Counted from the first letter of the stretch, positions 1 to 6,097 are shown. The stretch: DNA of 7,213 nt from JBGPFS01 sp041483455 (GCA_041483455.1 JBGPFS010000126.1:1-7213), one strand, 5' to 3'. A program made the numbers and translations. The notes: generated from the sequence alone by a model not told the origin.

Positions 1-121
1 AGACGTTGTTCATCACCGCATACGCCCGCGACCGCTCGTCGTTGGGGTACGGCTGGCGGAACAGCGAACGCCACACGGCGCTTCGGCGGATGCTCTGGTC
101 CACCCGCTCGAGGAAACTCAC
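1..121 (-). CDS. Probable cytochrome b subunit (quinol:cytochrome c reductase type), N-terminal fragment
   Basis: Only the first 40 codons lie in the window; the gene runs off the left edge. It starts with GTG, and the T, G of that codon plus the next A form the TGA stop of the flavoprotein gene upstream (GTGA overlap). A strong AGGAGG lies 6 nt upstream. The visible protein contains WRSLFRQPYPNDERSRA followed by a residue run ending in MNN. From memory of the family, this resembles the cytosolic N-terminus of bacterial cytochrome b subunits of Rieske/cytochrome b complexes, in which a WRSxFR-like segment and a basic stretch precede the first haem-binding helices. If right, the product is an integral membrane dihaem protein that oxidises menaquinol or ubiquinol. 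No membrane helix or haem histidine is visible yet, so the call rests on a short motif and on its redox neighbour. Another membrane redox subunit with a similar N-terminus is possible. Confidence 0.55.
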   Translation of the reverse strand, partial: MSFLERVDQSIRRSAVWRSLFRQPYPNDERSRAYAVMNNV

Positions 122-1953
122 CGGGCCCCTCCTGCGACGCCGGGAGTCCCGGCGAGTTGCGCATCACGGTACGACTCCTTGTAGAGCCGACCGTCGCTCG
201 AGACCTCCTGCAGCTCGAACCGCTCCATCGTAATGGCGTCGAACGGACATCGCTTGACGCACAAGGCGCACCGGATGCAGCGCTCCTCGTCGAGGATCAT
301 CGCCGCACCCTGCTCCCAGCCGTAGGCCTCCTCGATCTCCGGGAGGAGGCCCTCCGACTTCAGCTGGTTCACGTCGACCATGTGGATGACGCCCTCCGGG
401 CAGACATCCGCGCACGCTCCGCACAGGACGCACCGGAATGGGTCGAACCAGATGTTGAAGTTGCACATCAGGCAGCGGGTCGATTCGGCGACCGCCTGGC
501 TGGCCCCATAACCGAGCTCGACCGGCGTCGTGAAGTTGACCGCCGGGTCGGTCGACGGGATCCGCTCCATGAGCGGGACCATCGGGATGTGCTGGCGGGG
601 CAGGACGTCGTAGAGCTCGGGCATCTCGTGGCGCCACGAGCTCGTGATCTTCACGTTGGCCGTGACGCTGACGTCGGCCCGGCCGGTCAGGTAGCGGTCG
701 ATGGCGTAGGCGCACTTCTTGCCATGGCCGGCCGACTCGATGAGGGTGGTCGGCCCGGTGACGAAGTCGCCGCAGGCGAAGACGCCCCGCTCATTCGTGG
801 CGTAGGTGGCCGGATCCACCTTGACCCGGCCGCGGTTGACCTCGAATCTCGACTCGACCGGAAGGAACGAGAGGTCGGCCGCCTGCGAGACCGCCGGGAT
901 GACCGTGTCGGCCGGGATGACGAACTCCGAGCCCGGGATCGGCACGGGCGACCGGCGACCGGAGGCGTCCGGCTCGCCCAGCTTGTTCCGGATGAACTTC
1001 ACGCCCGTGACGTGACCGTCGGTGCCGAGCACCTCGATGGGGCTGGCCAGGAACTCCATCCGGACGCCCTCACGCTCGGTCTCGCCCAGCTCCTCCTCGT
1101 CGACGACAAGCTCGGAGCGAGTCCGGCGGTAGACGATCGAGACCCGCTCCGCCCCGTGCCGGAGGCTCGTCCGCGAGCAGTCCATGGCCGTGTAGCCGCC
1201 GCCGATGACGACGACGTCGCTTCCGACCGAGACTTCTTCGCCCAGGTTGGCCGTCTTCATGAAGTCGACGCCGTAGACGACGCCCTCGAGGTCCCCGCCC
1301 GGGATGTCGAGGCCGACCGCGTCCATCGCGCCGGCGGTGATCGCGACCGCGTCGAACTCGGCCTGCAGGCGCTCGAACGGGATGTCCCGCCCGATCGCCG
1401 TGTTGTAGACGAACCGGACGCCGAGGCGCTCGACGAGCTTGACGTCCATCTCGATCGCCTCGCGCGGAAGGCGGAAGGCCGGCACGCCGATGAGCATCGT
1501 GCCGCCCGCGTAGGGGAGGCTGTCGTAGACGGTGACCCCGAACCCCTTGAGCGCGAGCTCCCGGGCCACCGAGAGACCCGCCGGCCCGGCTCCGACGACC
1601 GCGACCTTCTCGGGCCGTGGGTCGATCTCGGGCATGACGTCCGGGATCCCCGATGCCTCGTGCCACTCGACGAGGAACCGCTTCATCGCCCGGATCGCGA
1701 GCGGTCGGTCGATGTCGCCCCGGCGGCAGGCCCGCTCGCACGGCGCGGAGCAGACGTACGAGCACATCGCCGCGACCGGGTTCGGGTCGCGGGACAGGAT
1801 GTAGCCCTCCTCGAACCGCCCTTCGGCGGCGAGGTTCAGGTAGCCCCGGCAGTTCGTCCCCACCGGACAGGCTTCCTGGCACTCGATGTTGCACTGAAGC
1901 CAGGAGGCGTCGACGGGCTGGACGAGGAATTCCTGGTTCGGGTCGATGGCCAC
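118..1953 (-). CDS. NAD(P)/FAD-dependent multi-[4Fe-4S] oxidoreductase (GltD superfamily) with C-terminal ferredoxin domain
   Basis: From the chosen GTG the protein has 611 residues. Domains in order: an N-terminal iron-sulfur domain of the GltD/dihydropyrimidine-dehydrogenase type (C21, C25, C29, C35 and C64, C68, C72, C76); an FAD-binding Rossmann motif VVGAGPAG (119-126); an NAD(P)-binding motif VVVIGGGYTAMD (247-258); the second FAD motif around GVFACGDF (390-397); an RCLMC motif (493-497); and a ferredoxin domain with CX2CX2CX3C at 508-518 and 559-569. It should pass electrons between NAD(P)H, FAD and up to four [4Fe-4S] clusters in the cytoplasm. It lacks the glutamate synthase large-subunit partner; instead a probable cytochrome b gene follows by GTGA overlap, suggesting exchange with the quinone pool. 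Start choice: GTG at 1953 begins just before the conserved region, with a TACGAC box 6 nt upstream and GGAAAGG about 12 nt upstream. An ATG at 1998 would add 15 residues but has no ribosome site. The fold is certain; the physiological partners are inferred. Confidence 0.88.
   Translation of the reverse strand: MAIDPNQEFLVQPVDASWLQCNIECQEACPVGTNCRGYLNLAAEGRFEEGYILSRDPNPVAAMCSYVCSAPCERACRRGDIDRPLAIRAMKRFLVEWHEASGIPDVMPEIDPRPEKVAVVGAGPAGLSVARELALKGFGVTVYDSLPYAGGTMLIGVPAFRLPREAIEMDVKLVERLGVRFVYNTAIGRDIPFERLQAEFDAVAITAGAMDAVGLDIPGGDLEGVVYGVDFMKTANLGEEVSVGSDVVVIGGGYTAMDCSRTSLRHGAERVSIVYRRTRSELVVDEEELGETEREGVRMEFLASPIEVLGTDGHVTGVKFIRNKLGEPDASGRRSPVPIPGSEFVIPADTVIPAVSQAADLSFLPVESRFEVNRGRVKVDPATYATNERGVFACGDFVTGPTTLIESAGHGKKCAYAIDRYLTGRADVSVTANVKITSSWRHEMPELYDVLPRQHIPMVPLMERIPSTDPAVNFTTPVELGYGASQAVAESTRCLMCNFNIWFDPFRCVLCGACADVCPEGVIHMVDVNQLKSEGLLPEIEEAYGWEQGAAMILDEERCIRCALCVKRCPFDAITMERFELQEVSSDGRLYKESYRDAQLAGTPGVAGGAR
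128..133 (-). promoter_or_regulatory. Ribosome binding site AGGAGG of the cytochrome b-like gene
   Basis: A perfect AGGAGG on the minus strand lies inside the last codons of the flavoprotein gene, 6 nt before the overlapping GTG start. It confirms that start and shows that the downstream gene has its own strong initiation site as well as coupling by overlap. Confidence 0.8.
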
Positions 1954-1959
1954 GCGGCG

Positions 1960-1965
1960 GTCGTA
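1960..1965 (-). promoter_or_regulatory. Possible leaderless -10 box (TACGAC) of the flavoprotein gene
   Basis: TACGAC sits exactly 6 nt upstream of the GTG at 1953, the spacing seen at three other starts in this window. The last base is C, not the usual T, so this is the weakest of the set. A competing -10-like TAGATT lies at 2029-2024, with only a poor -35 (ATGCAA, 17-nt spacer) behind it; this would give a short leader ahead of either start codon. I cannot decide between them from sequence. Confidence 0.3.
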
Positions 1966-2078
1966 CCTTTCCGTGCGATCGGCTCGGACAGGAGGCATGC
2001 CGGCCGTTCGGCCGACGGCGCGGAATCTACACCTCCGGGGAGAGCATTGCATCCGCGCTCGATATGTCCGAGGGTGGA

Positions 2079-2114
2079 TCGACCGCAGTGCAGGTGTCGA
2101 CCGCCGTTCAGGTT
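2079..2114. repeat. Two tandem 18-bp direct repeats abutting the promoter of the membrane-protein gene
   Basis: TCGACCGCAGTGCAGGTG (2079-2096) is followed without a gap by TCGACCGCCGTTCAGGTT (2097-2114); 15 of 18 positions agree. The second copy ends inside the -35 hexamer of the plus-strand promoter at 2113. Tandem, promoter-abutting repeats of this size are typical of binding sites for a regulator that docks as two side-by-side units. The location between two divergent genes means it could control either or both. The repeat is directly visible; the regulatory role is inferred. Confidence 0.6.
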
Positions 2115-2141
2115 GACGCGTCCACCCGCGGCAGCTACGCT
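2113..2141 (+). promoter_or_regulatory. Sigma70-type promoter (TTGACG - 17 nt - TACGCT) for the membrane-anchored protein gene
   Basis: TTGACG at 2113-2118 matches the -35 consensus at 5 of 6 positions. After exactly 17 nt comes TACGCT (2136-2141), with the key T, A and final T of a -10 box. Transcription would start near 2148, giving a leader of about 50 nt that contains the AGGAGG at 2187. It is the best consensus promoter in the window. Confidence 0.6.
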
Positions 2142-2186
2142 CGCGGCCAAGTCCGCGCGCGCCGCTCTGGCGTCGCGGGTCCGGCG

Positions 2187-2192
2187 AGGAGG
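2187..2192 (+). promoter_or_regulatory. Ribosome binding site AGGAGG deciding the GTG start at 2197
   Basis: AGGAGG with 4 nt to GTG. The reading frame stays open far upstream, antisense to the flavoprotein gene, so this site is what fixes the true start. The encoded protein then begins immediately with a membrane helix, as expected for a real N-terminus. Confidence 0.75.
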
Positions 2193-2196
2193 CACC

Positions 2197-3987
2197 GTGA
2201 CCGCGAGCGAGTTCGCCTTCCTGGCCTTCGGGCTCGTGCTCGGGGTCGCGACGGGCGCCGCGATCATCGAGGTCCTGCGGGCACGGCCACCCGCTCCGCG
2301 CGAGGTCCGCCTCACGGTCACTCCCGACAGCGTCCCGCGGCGCCGGTCCGCGACGCTCGCCGAGAGCCCCTCGACCGGGCTCGGCGGCGATCCGGCGCGC
2401 GGTGGCCCGGCCGACCCGTCGATGTTCGATCTGGCTACCGCGATGCGGGGCGGGCTCGTCCTTGCCCGCGCCGGATCGCGAACGTCCGTTCCAGACCGAC
2501 GGGGACCCGCCGCCTCGCAGCCGGCCGCTGAGCGGGCGCCGGTCGCGGTGGCGGTCGTCCGCGAGGTCGACCCGCTGATGGCGATCCTGACCGCTCAGAC
2601 CGCGGCCGTGGCCGCACGCAGCGGGTCCGAGCTGGTCTCGCTCGCCGCCCACCCGACCTCCGTCGCGACGATGGGGCCGGCGCTGGCCGGAGCCGACGGC
2701 ACGACCGACGATCCGACGGCCAGGCCGTCGGCGGCGGCCCGGTCGACATCGGGCCGTGCGGCTTCGGGCCGGGCGGCCGAACCGGCGGCCTCCGACCTCA
2801 CCGAGTCGGCGCCCGGGGCGACCGGCCGATGCGCGGAGCCCCGCCGGGTCGCCGACGAGCGCTGCACGCTCGCGGCCCGCCTGGCCGACGCGGCTGGCGA
2901 CGTCGCCCGGGTCCTTCAGGATCGCCGGCGTGAGTACGACGCGCACGCCGTGCGAGCCGAGCAGGCGACCGCGCTCGCCGACCCGCGCACGATCCTGGCG
3001 GAGAAGGAGAGCGCCCGCCTCGCGTTCCGCGTCGCCCACGCGGGCGCTCACGACCCCGGCGCCCTCGAGGACGCGGCCCGCACCTGGCTCCAGGCGATCA
3101 ATCGGATCAATTCCTCGGTCCGCGACGCGACGGTGACGGCCGGTCGCGAGCGTGAAGCCGCGGCAGCCCTCGTGATGCTCATCGAGCGCCTCGATGTCGA
3201 GGCGGATGCCGCGCGCATCACCGCCGAATCGGCGGCCGAAGCGTGCCTGGCGGCGCGCGAGGCTCTGGCCGCCTGCGAGGAGGGACTGGTCGATCGCGCC
3301 GCCGGACGCCCGCCGATCGACGCGGCCGCGGTCGCGGCCCGTCCGCCCCTGGTCGGGGGGCCGGAGCTCGAGCCGGCGCCCGTGGACCGGACCGGGTGGC
3401 CGGCCGAGCTGCCGGCGACCTACGAGCCCCACCCGGCGGACGCCGTGCCGCGGATCCTCCGGATCCTCCAGGGCGATGACGCGGCGCTCCGCGACGTGGT
3501 CGCGGCCCTCGCCGGCGACGATGCCGAGGAGCGTCGGCGCTGGCAGCTCCTCCTGGCGGACCTCGTGGGCGCCGTCCAGGCTCGAACGATCGAGGCGGCG
3601 ATCCTCGACTTCCCGGCGGACCATCCATTCTGGGGATCCTTCACCCGCGATCAGTGCCGCGACATCGCCACCGCGCTCGCCTCGCTCGGCTACCGCTTCG
3701 ACGGCCTCGGCGGCTTCGCGGACGAGCGGCTGCCGAGCCAGCGGGACCTCTCGCTCGCGATCGCGTACGCCGGGCTCGACCCGATGCGGATCCGGGTCTG
3801 GCCGACCGAGGTGGAGATCCCGGCGCTGATGCGCGGCGTCCGGATCGCCGCCGATGAATACGTCGCGACGACGGCCGGCGATCTCACTCTGGGCGAGATG
3901 GTCGCGCTCCTGCGCGGGCGGACCGAGGGCCTGACCGACCTCTGGAACGCCTGGGGCCGGGTCCGCCCCCTGCTCCTCGTCTCCTAG
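2197..3987 (+). CDS. Membrane-anchored helical protein of unknown function (596 aa)
   Basis: I do not recognise a named family. Residues about 5-24 form one hydrophobic helix (FAFLAFGLVLGVATGAAII). The N-terminal tip is short and acidic and arginines follow the helix, so the positive-inside rule places the bulk of the protein in the cytoplasm. Residues about 30-205 are rich in Pro, Ala, Arg and Ser and probably disordered, including an SGRAASGRAAEPAAS stretch. Residues about 209-365 are strongly helical and charged (coiled-coil-like), opened by C212/C223 and closed by C350/C360. Residues about 400-596 are more mixed, with aromatic residues and one further cysteine (C487), and look like a separate folded domain. 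Start: GTG with AGGAGG 4 nt upstream and a consensus promoter. It is divergent from the flavoprotein/cytochrome b operon and shares its stop tetranucleotide with the deacetylase gene. A scaffold or envelope role is conceivable, but nothing in the sequence shows a catalytic site. Confidence 0.82.
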   Translation: MTASEFAFLAFGLVLGVATGAAIIEVLRARPPAPREVRLTVTPDSVPRRRSATLAESPSTGLGGDPARGGPADPSMFDLATAMRGGLVLARAGSRTSVPDRRGPAASQPAAERAPVAVAVVREVDPLMAILTAQTAAVAARSGSELVSLAAHPTSVATMGPALAGADGTTDDPTARPSAAARSTSGRAASGRAAEPAASDLTESAPGATGRCAEPRRVADERCTLAARLADAAGDVARVLQDRRREYDAHAVRAEQATALADPRTILAEKESARLAFRVAHAGAHDPGALEDAARTWLQAINRINSSVRDATVTAGREREAAAALVMLIERLDVEADAARITAESAAEACLAAREALAACEEGLVDRAAGRPPIDAAAVAARPPLVGGPELEPAPVDRTGWPAELPATYEPHPADAVPRILRILQGDDAALRDVVAALAGDDAEERRRWQLLLADLVGAVQARTIEAAILDFPADHPFWGSFTRDQCRDIATALASLGYRFDGLGGFADERLPSQRDLSLAIAYAGLDPMRIRVWPTEVEIPALMRGVRIAADEYVATTAGDLTLGEMVALLRGRTEGLTDLWNAWGRVRPLLLVS

Positions 3988-4736
3988 GCCTCGTCGTCGT
4001 CGATGACGGCGATCCGGAAGTCCTCGGCAGCCGCACGGCCGATCCGCGCGCCGTCTTCGGCGGCCCAGTCCCGGATCCGCTCCGCGAGCCGGTCCGGCTC
4101 GCGGATCTGGCTGGCGTGGGCGGCCAGCGCGGCGATCTTCCGACCGACCGTGGCGCTGACGTCGATCCATGCGTCCGGGGCGTTGGTCCAGAACAGGTAG
4201 AGGCGCCGGACCCGGTGGGGCGCCAGGCCGCCCCGGGCGAGCGCCGGGAACGCCATCGGGTTCCGGGCGGCCGGATAGACCGCGTCGATCGCGGCGATCC
4301 CCGCCGCCCGATGGTCGGTGTGGTTGATCCCGCCTCCGGCGTAGACGATCACGTCCGGGTCATGCGTCAGCACGGCGTCCGGCCGGAAGGTCCGGATCTC
4401 GCGGACCAGCAGCTCGCGGAGCGCGAGATCGTTGGCGAGCGCCCCGTCGGGCTGGTGGAGGAAGCTGACGCCGGCGTACCCGACGATGGAGGCGGCGGCC
4501 CGCTGCTCGGCCTCGCGGTTCCGCGAGAGCTCGAGCGGATCGAGGTCCGGATCCTCGCCACCCTGATCGCCGCTCGTGCAGCAGACGAGCCAGCCGACCG
4601 ATCCCGCATCGATCCAGCGCGCCGCCGTCGCGGCCGGCCCGAAATCGGCATCGTCGGGATGGGCGGCGATGACCATGAAGCGTTCCGGGCGCCACTCGTG
4701 AGGCTCGGCGGGCGGCTGGGTCTCGGACGTCGTCAT
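3984..4736 (-). CDS. PIG-L/LmbE-family zinc-dependent N-deacetylase
   Basis: The 250-residue protein carries the family signature AHPDDADFG (25-33), in which H26 and D29 are expected zinc ligands and D28 the catalytic base. It also has SGDQGG (55-60), the REAEQRAAA helix (74-82), THDPD (124-128), and NHTDHRAAG (138-146), where H142 would be the third zinc ligand. Members remove N-acyl groups from amino sugars, for example in mycothiol, bacillithiol or GPI precursor synthesis and in antibiotic or cell-wall glycan processing. The substrate cannot be read here. There is no signal peptide, so it is cytoplasmic. The ATG start is supported by AGGA at 4746-4743, 6 nt upstream. The gene lies about 105 nt downstream of the peroxiredoxin gene on the same strand, separated by a hairpin. 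A nearby peroxiredoxin makes a thiol-cofactor role tempting, but no other thiol biosynthesis gene is present. Length is normal for the family. Confidence 0.92.
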   Translation of the reverse strand: MTTSETQPPAEPHEWRPERFMVIAAHPDDADFGPAATAARWIDAGSVGWLVCCTSGDQGGEDPDLDPLELSRNREAEQRAAASIVGYAGVSFLHQPDGALANDLALRELLVREIRTFRPDAVLTHDPDVIVYAGGGINHTDHRAAGIAAIDAVYPAARNPMAFPALARGGLAPHRVRRLYLFWTNAPDAWIDVSATVGRKIAALAAHASQIREPDRLAERIRDWAAEDGARIGRAAAEDFRIAVIDDDEA

Positions 4737-4742
4737 CGCTGG

Positions 4743-4746
4743 TCCT
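4743..4746 (-). promoter_or_regulatory. Ribosome binding site AGGA of the PIG-L deacetylase
   Basis: AGGA on the minus strand, 6 nt before the ATG at 4736. This is the one minus-strand gene of the right-hand cluster with an ordinary leader and ribosome site; thiN and bcp have none at good spacing. Confidence 0.5.
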
Positions 4747-4786
4747 GGGTTCTTCCTGTGCTGGGATGTCGCGCTAGACTTGCCTT

Positions 4787-4822
4787 GAGGCCTCGCTCGT
4801 CTCCCCCCACGGGCGAGGCCTC
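4787..4822. terminator. 10-bp-stem hairpin between bcp and the deacetylase gene (terminator-like)
   Basis: GAGGCCTCGC (4787-4796) and GCGAGGCCTC (4813-4822) are perfect reverse complements around a 16-nt loop with a run of six C on the plus strand. The hairpin starts 20 nt after the bcp stop on the minus strand. There is no U-tract on either side, so as an intrinsic terminator it would be of the GC-hairpin type without a tail, or a partial one that lowers expression of the deacetylase. Because GAGGCCTC is itself a palindrome, the two arms are also 28-bp-spaced direct copies of GAGGCCTCG, so a protein-binding operator is an alternative. Confidence 0.5.
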
Positions 4823-4841
4823 GTTCCGTGTTCGGCGACCC

Positions 4842-5348
4842 TCAGCCGCGGCTCGCCTTCGCCTCGGCGAGGGCGGCGAGGACCGCGGCTGCATGCCCGT
4901 CCGCCTTGACCCGCGGCCAGGCGCGGGCGATCCGACGGTCCGGGTCGACCAGGTACGTCGAGCGCTGGGTGCCCTGGAACCGGCGGCCGTAGAGGCTGCG
5001 CATCCGCCACGCCCCATAGGCGGTCGCCACGGCGTGATGCTCGTCGGACAGGAGCGTGAACGGGAGCTCGAACTTGTCCCGGAACCGGAGGTGGCTGGCC
5101 GAGCCGTCCGGGCTGATCCCCCAGATGTCGGCACCTTCGTCGCGGATCGTCCGGTCGAGATCGCGGAACTGACACGCCTCGGTCGTACAGCCGGGCGTGT
5201 CGTCTTCGGGGTAGAAGTAAACGATCGTCCAGCGTCCGCGCTGGTCGGCCAGGCGATGGACCGTGCCGCTGGCGTCCGGGAGGACGATCTCCGGAGCGGC
5301 GGAACCGACCTCGGGGGTGGGCGGATCGACGGGCATCTGCGTGCTCAC
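4842..5348 (-). CDS. bcp: Thiol peroxidase, BCP/PrxQ-type peroxiredoxin
   Basis: The 168-residue cytoplasmic protein reduces hydrogen peroxide and organic peroxides with thioredoxin as usual reductant. The active-site segment PEDDTPGCTTEACQF (47-61) shows P47, T51 and the peroxidatic C54 of the PxxxTxxC motif. The resolving C59 follows at the CX4C spacing typical of the atypical 2-Cys BCP class. The conserved arginine is R129 in GTQRSTYLVD (126-135). The N-terminal extension before the thioredoxin fold is slightly longer than in the E. coli protein. The GTG start overlaps the thiN stop as GTGA. A GGAGGT lies 14 nt upstream, too far for good use, whereas a TAGTCT box lies exactly 6 nt upstream, suggesting an additional leaderless promoter inside the thiN end. 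An in-frame ATG four codons on is the alternative start. Confidence 0.95.
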   Translation of the reverse strand: MSTQMPVDPPTPEVGSAAPEIVLPDASGTVHRLADQRGRWTIVYFYPEDDTPGCTTEACQFRDLDRTIRDEGADIWGISPDGSASHLRFRDKFELPFTLLSDEHHAVATAYGAWRMRSLYGRRFQGTQRSTYLVDPDRRIARAWPRVKADGHAAAVLAALAEAKASRG

Positions 5349-6091
5349 GGCGCGAGACTAGCACCTCCGTCCGGCCGAGCCAGTCCATCGGCCGGCGGCA
5401 GCGCCTCGACGACCAGCAGGCGCCCCGAACGCACCGAGACCGCCGCGGCCGGCCCGATCCGGACGTTCGAGACGCCCCGGCTCGTGCCGAGCTTGAGGCT
5501 CGCCTCGACGAGCGTCCAGGCCAGCCCGATCGTCGTGACCCCGAGCACGTCTCCGCCGAACGGCACGAGCGAGACCAGGTCGCCCGACCGACCGTCGAGC
5601 GCGAGTCGAACCGGCCCGCCGCCGGGGCCCGGGGCCGAGACGAGGCGGACCCTCGTCGTCCCGTCGACGACCGTCGCTTCGAGCGGCGCGAGCCCCTCGA
5701 GCGCGAGCAGCGCGAGGTTGGCCAGCTCGTGATCGAGACGCGCTCCGCCGAGCGCCCCGACGAGGGTCAGTGCCGTCGCTCCTGCCCCGAGCGCCGCCTC
5801 GACCGCCAGCTCGGCGTCGGTCGCATCCTTCGCCGCGGGCACGACCCGGACCGCGATCCCGCGCTCGGCGAAGGCCGTCAGCTCGGCGGACGTCAGCGTG
5901 TCCGCGTCGCTCACGATGAGGTCGAGCGTCAGGCCGAGGGGCTCCGCCGCCCGCGCCCCGCCGTCCGCCGCCACGACGAACGCCGCTTCCCGGTCCCAGC
6001 CCGGCCAGGTCGCGTCGAGATCGTCGCGGCGGGGAAGATCGCCGCCCAGCAGGACGATCGCTCGGACCGACGGCCGCGGCTGGCTGCCCAT
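5345..6091 (-). CDS. thiN: Thiamine pyrophosphokinase
   Basis: The 248-residue protein should transfer pyrophosphate from ATP to thiamine to make thiamine diphosphate in the cytoplasm. Motifs in family order: AADGGARAAEPLG (41-53); the acidic metal site at LIVSDADTL (58-66); the AKDATDAELA motif (87-96, usual KDxTDxELA); GALGGARLDHELAN (112-125, usual GGRxDH); and the C-terminal GTSRGVSN (202-209), usual for the thiamine-binding SN motif. One oddity is the acidic motif, normally GDxDS, which reads SDADT; both aspartates (D62, D64) remain. The last about 20 residues are a weakly conserved tail. The ATG start has no ribosome site but has a TAGCAT box 6 nt upstream, indicating a leaderless mRNA. 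It is first gene of the thiN-bcp(-deacetylase) transcription unit. No THI-box riboswitch is possible in the 40-nt upstream gap. Confidence 0.93.
   Translation of the reverse strand: MGSQPRPSVRAIVLLGGDLPRRDDLDATWPGWDREAAFVVAADGGARAAEPLGLTLDLIVSDADTLTSAELTAFAERGIAVRVVPAAKDATDAELAVEAALGAGATALTLVGALGGARLDHELANLALLALEGLAPLEATVVDGTTRVRLVSAPGPGGGPVRLALDGRSGDLVSLVPFGGDVLGVTTIGLAWTLVEASLKLGTSRGVSNVRIGPAAAVSVRSGRLLVVEALPPADGLARPDGGASLAP
5355..5360 (-). promoter_or_regulatory. Putative leaderless -10 box (TAGTCT) of bcp within thiN
   Basis: TAGTCT on the minus strand, 6 nt before the GTG of bcp, so a transcript would begin at the start codon. A weak -35 match (CTGGCT) lies 17 nt further up. It lies in the final codons of thiN and would let the peroxiredoxin be expressed independently. 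Confidence 0.4.
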
Positions 6092-6097
6092 GCCCGG

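Noticed and set aside
2001..2014. Short hairpin CGGCC-GTTC-GGCCG upstream of the flavoprotein gene
   Set aside because: A 5-bp stem is expected by chance at this G+C, and nothing else suggests an attenuator or riboswitch.
2024..2052. Conventional promoter for the flavoprotein gene (TAGATT with ATGCAA upstream)
   Set aside because: The -35 matches at only 3 of 6 positions; not strong enough to list as its own feature, though it remains an alternative to the leaderless start.
1997..2116. Small plus-strand ORF starting ATG at 1997 with AGGAGG just upstream
   Set aside because: The AGGAGG is only 1 nt from the ATG, which is too close to work. The peptide of about 39 residues has no recognisable feature, and it runs through the tandem repeats and promoter.
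157..2196. A very long open frame on the plus strand antisense to the flavoprotein gene, continuous with the membrane-protein gene
   Set aside because: Its codons are in register with those of the flavoprotein gene on the other strand, so high G+C removes stops from both. The translation is Arg/Asp/Val-rich without domains, while the minus strand shows clear motifs.
1999..4170. Open minus-strand frame extending the flavoprotein gene upstream by more than 700 codons
   Set aside because: It is the mirror of the membrane-protein gene and of the deacetylase gene in another frame, with low-complexity Arg/Gly-rich translation. The conserved protein begins near 1953.
4116..5732. 538-codon plus-strand open frame across the deacetylase, bcp and thiN genes
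   Set aside because: It is antisense to three genes with unmistakable family motifs and covers two gene junctions; its composition is that of a GC-rich shadow frame.
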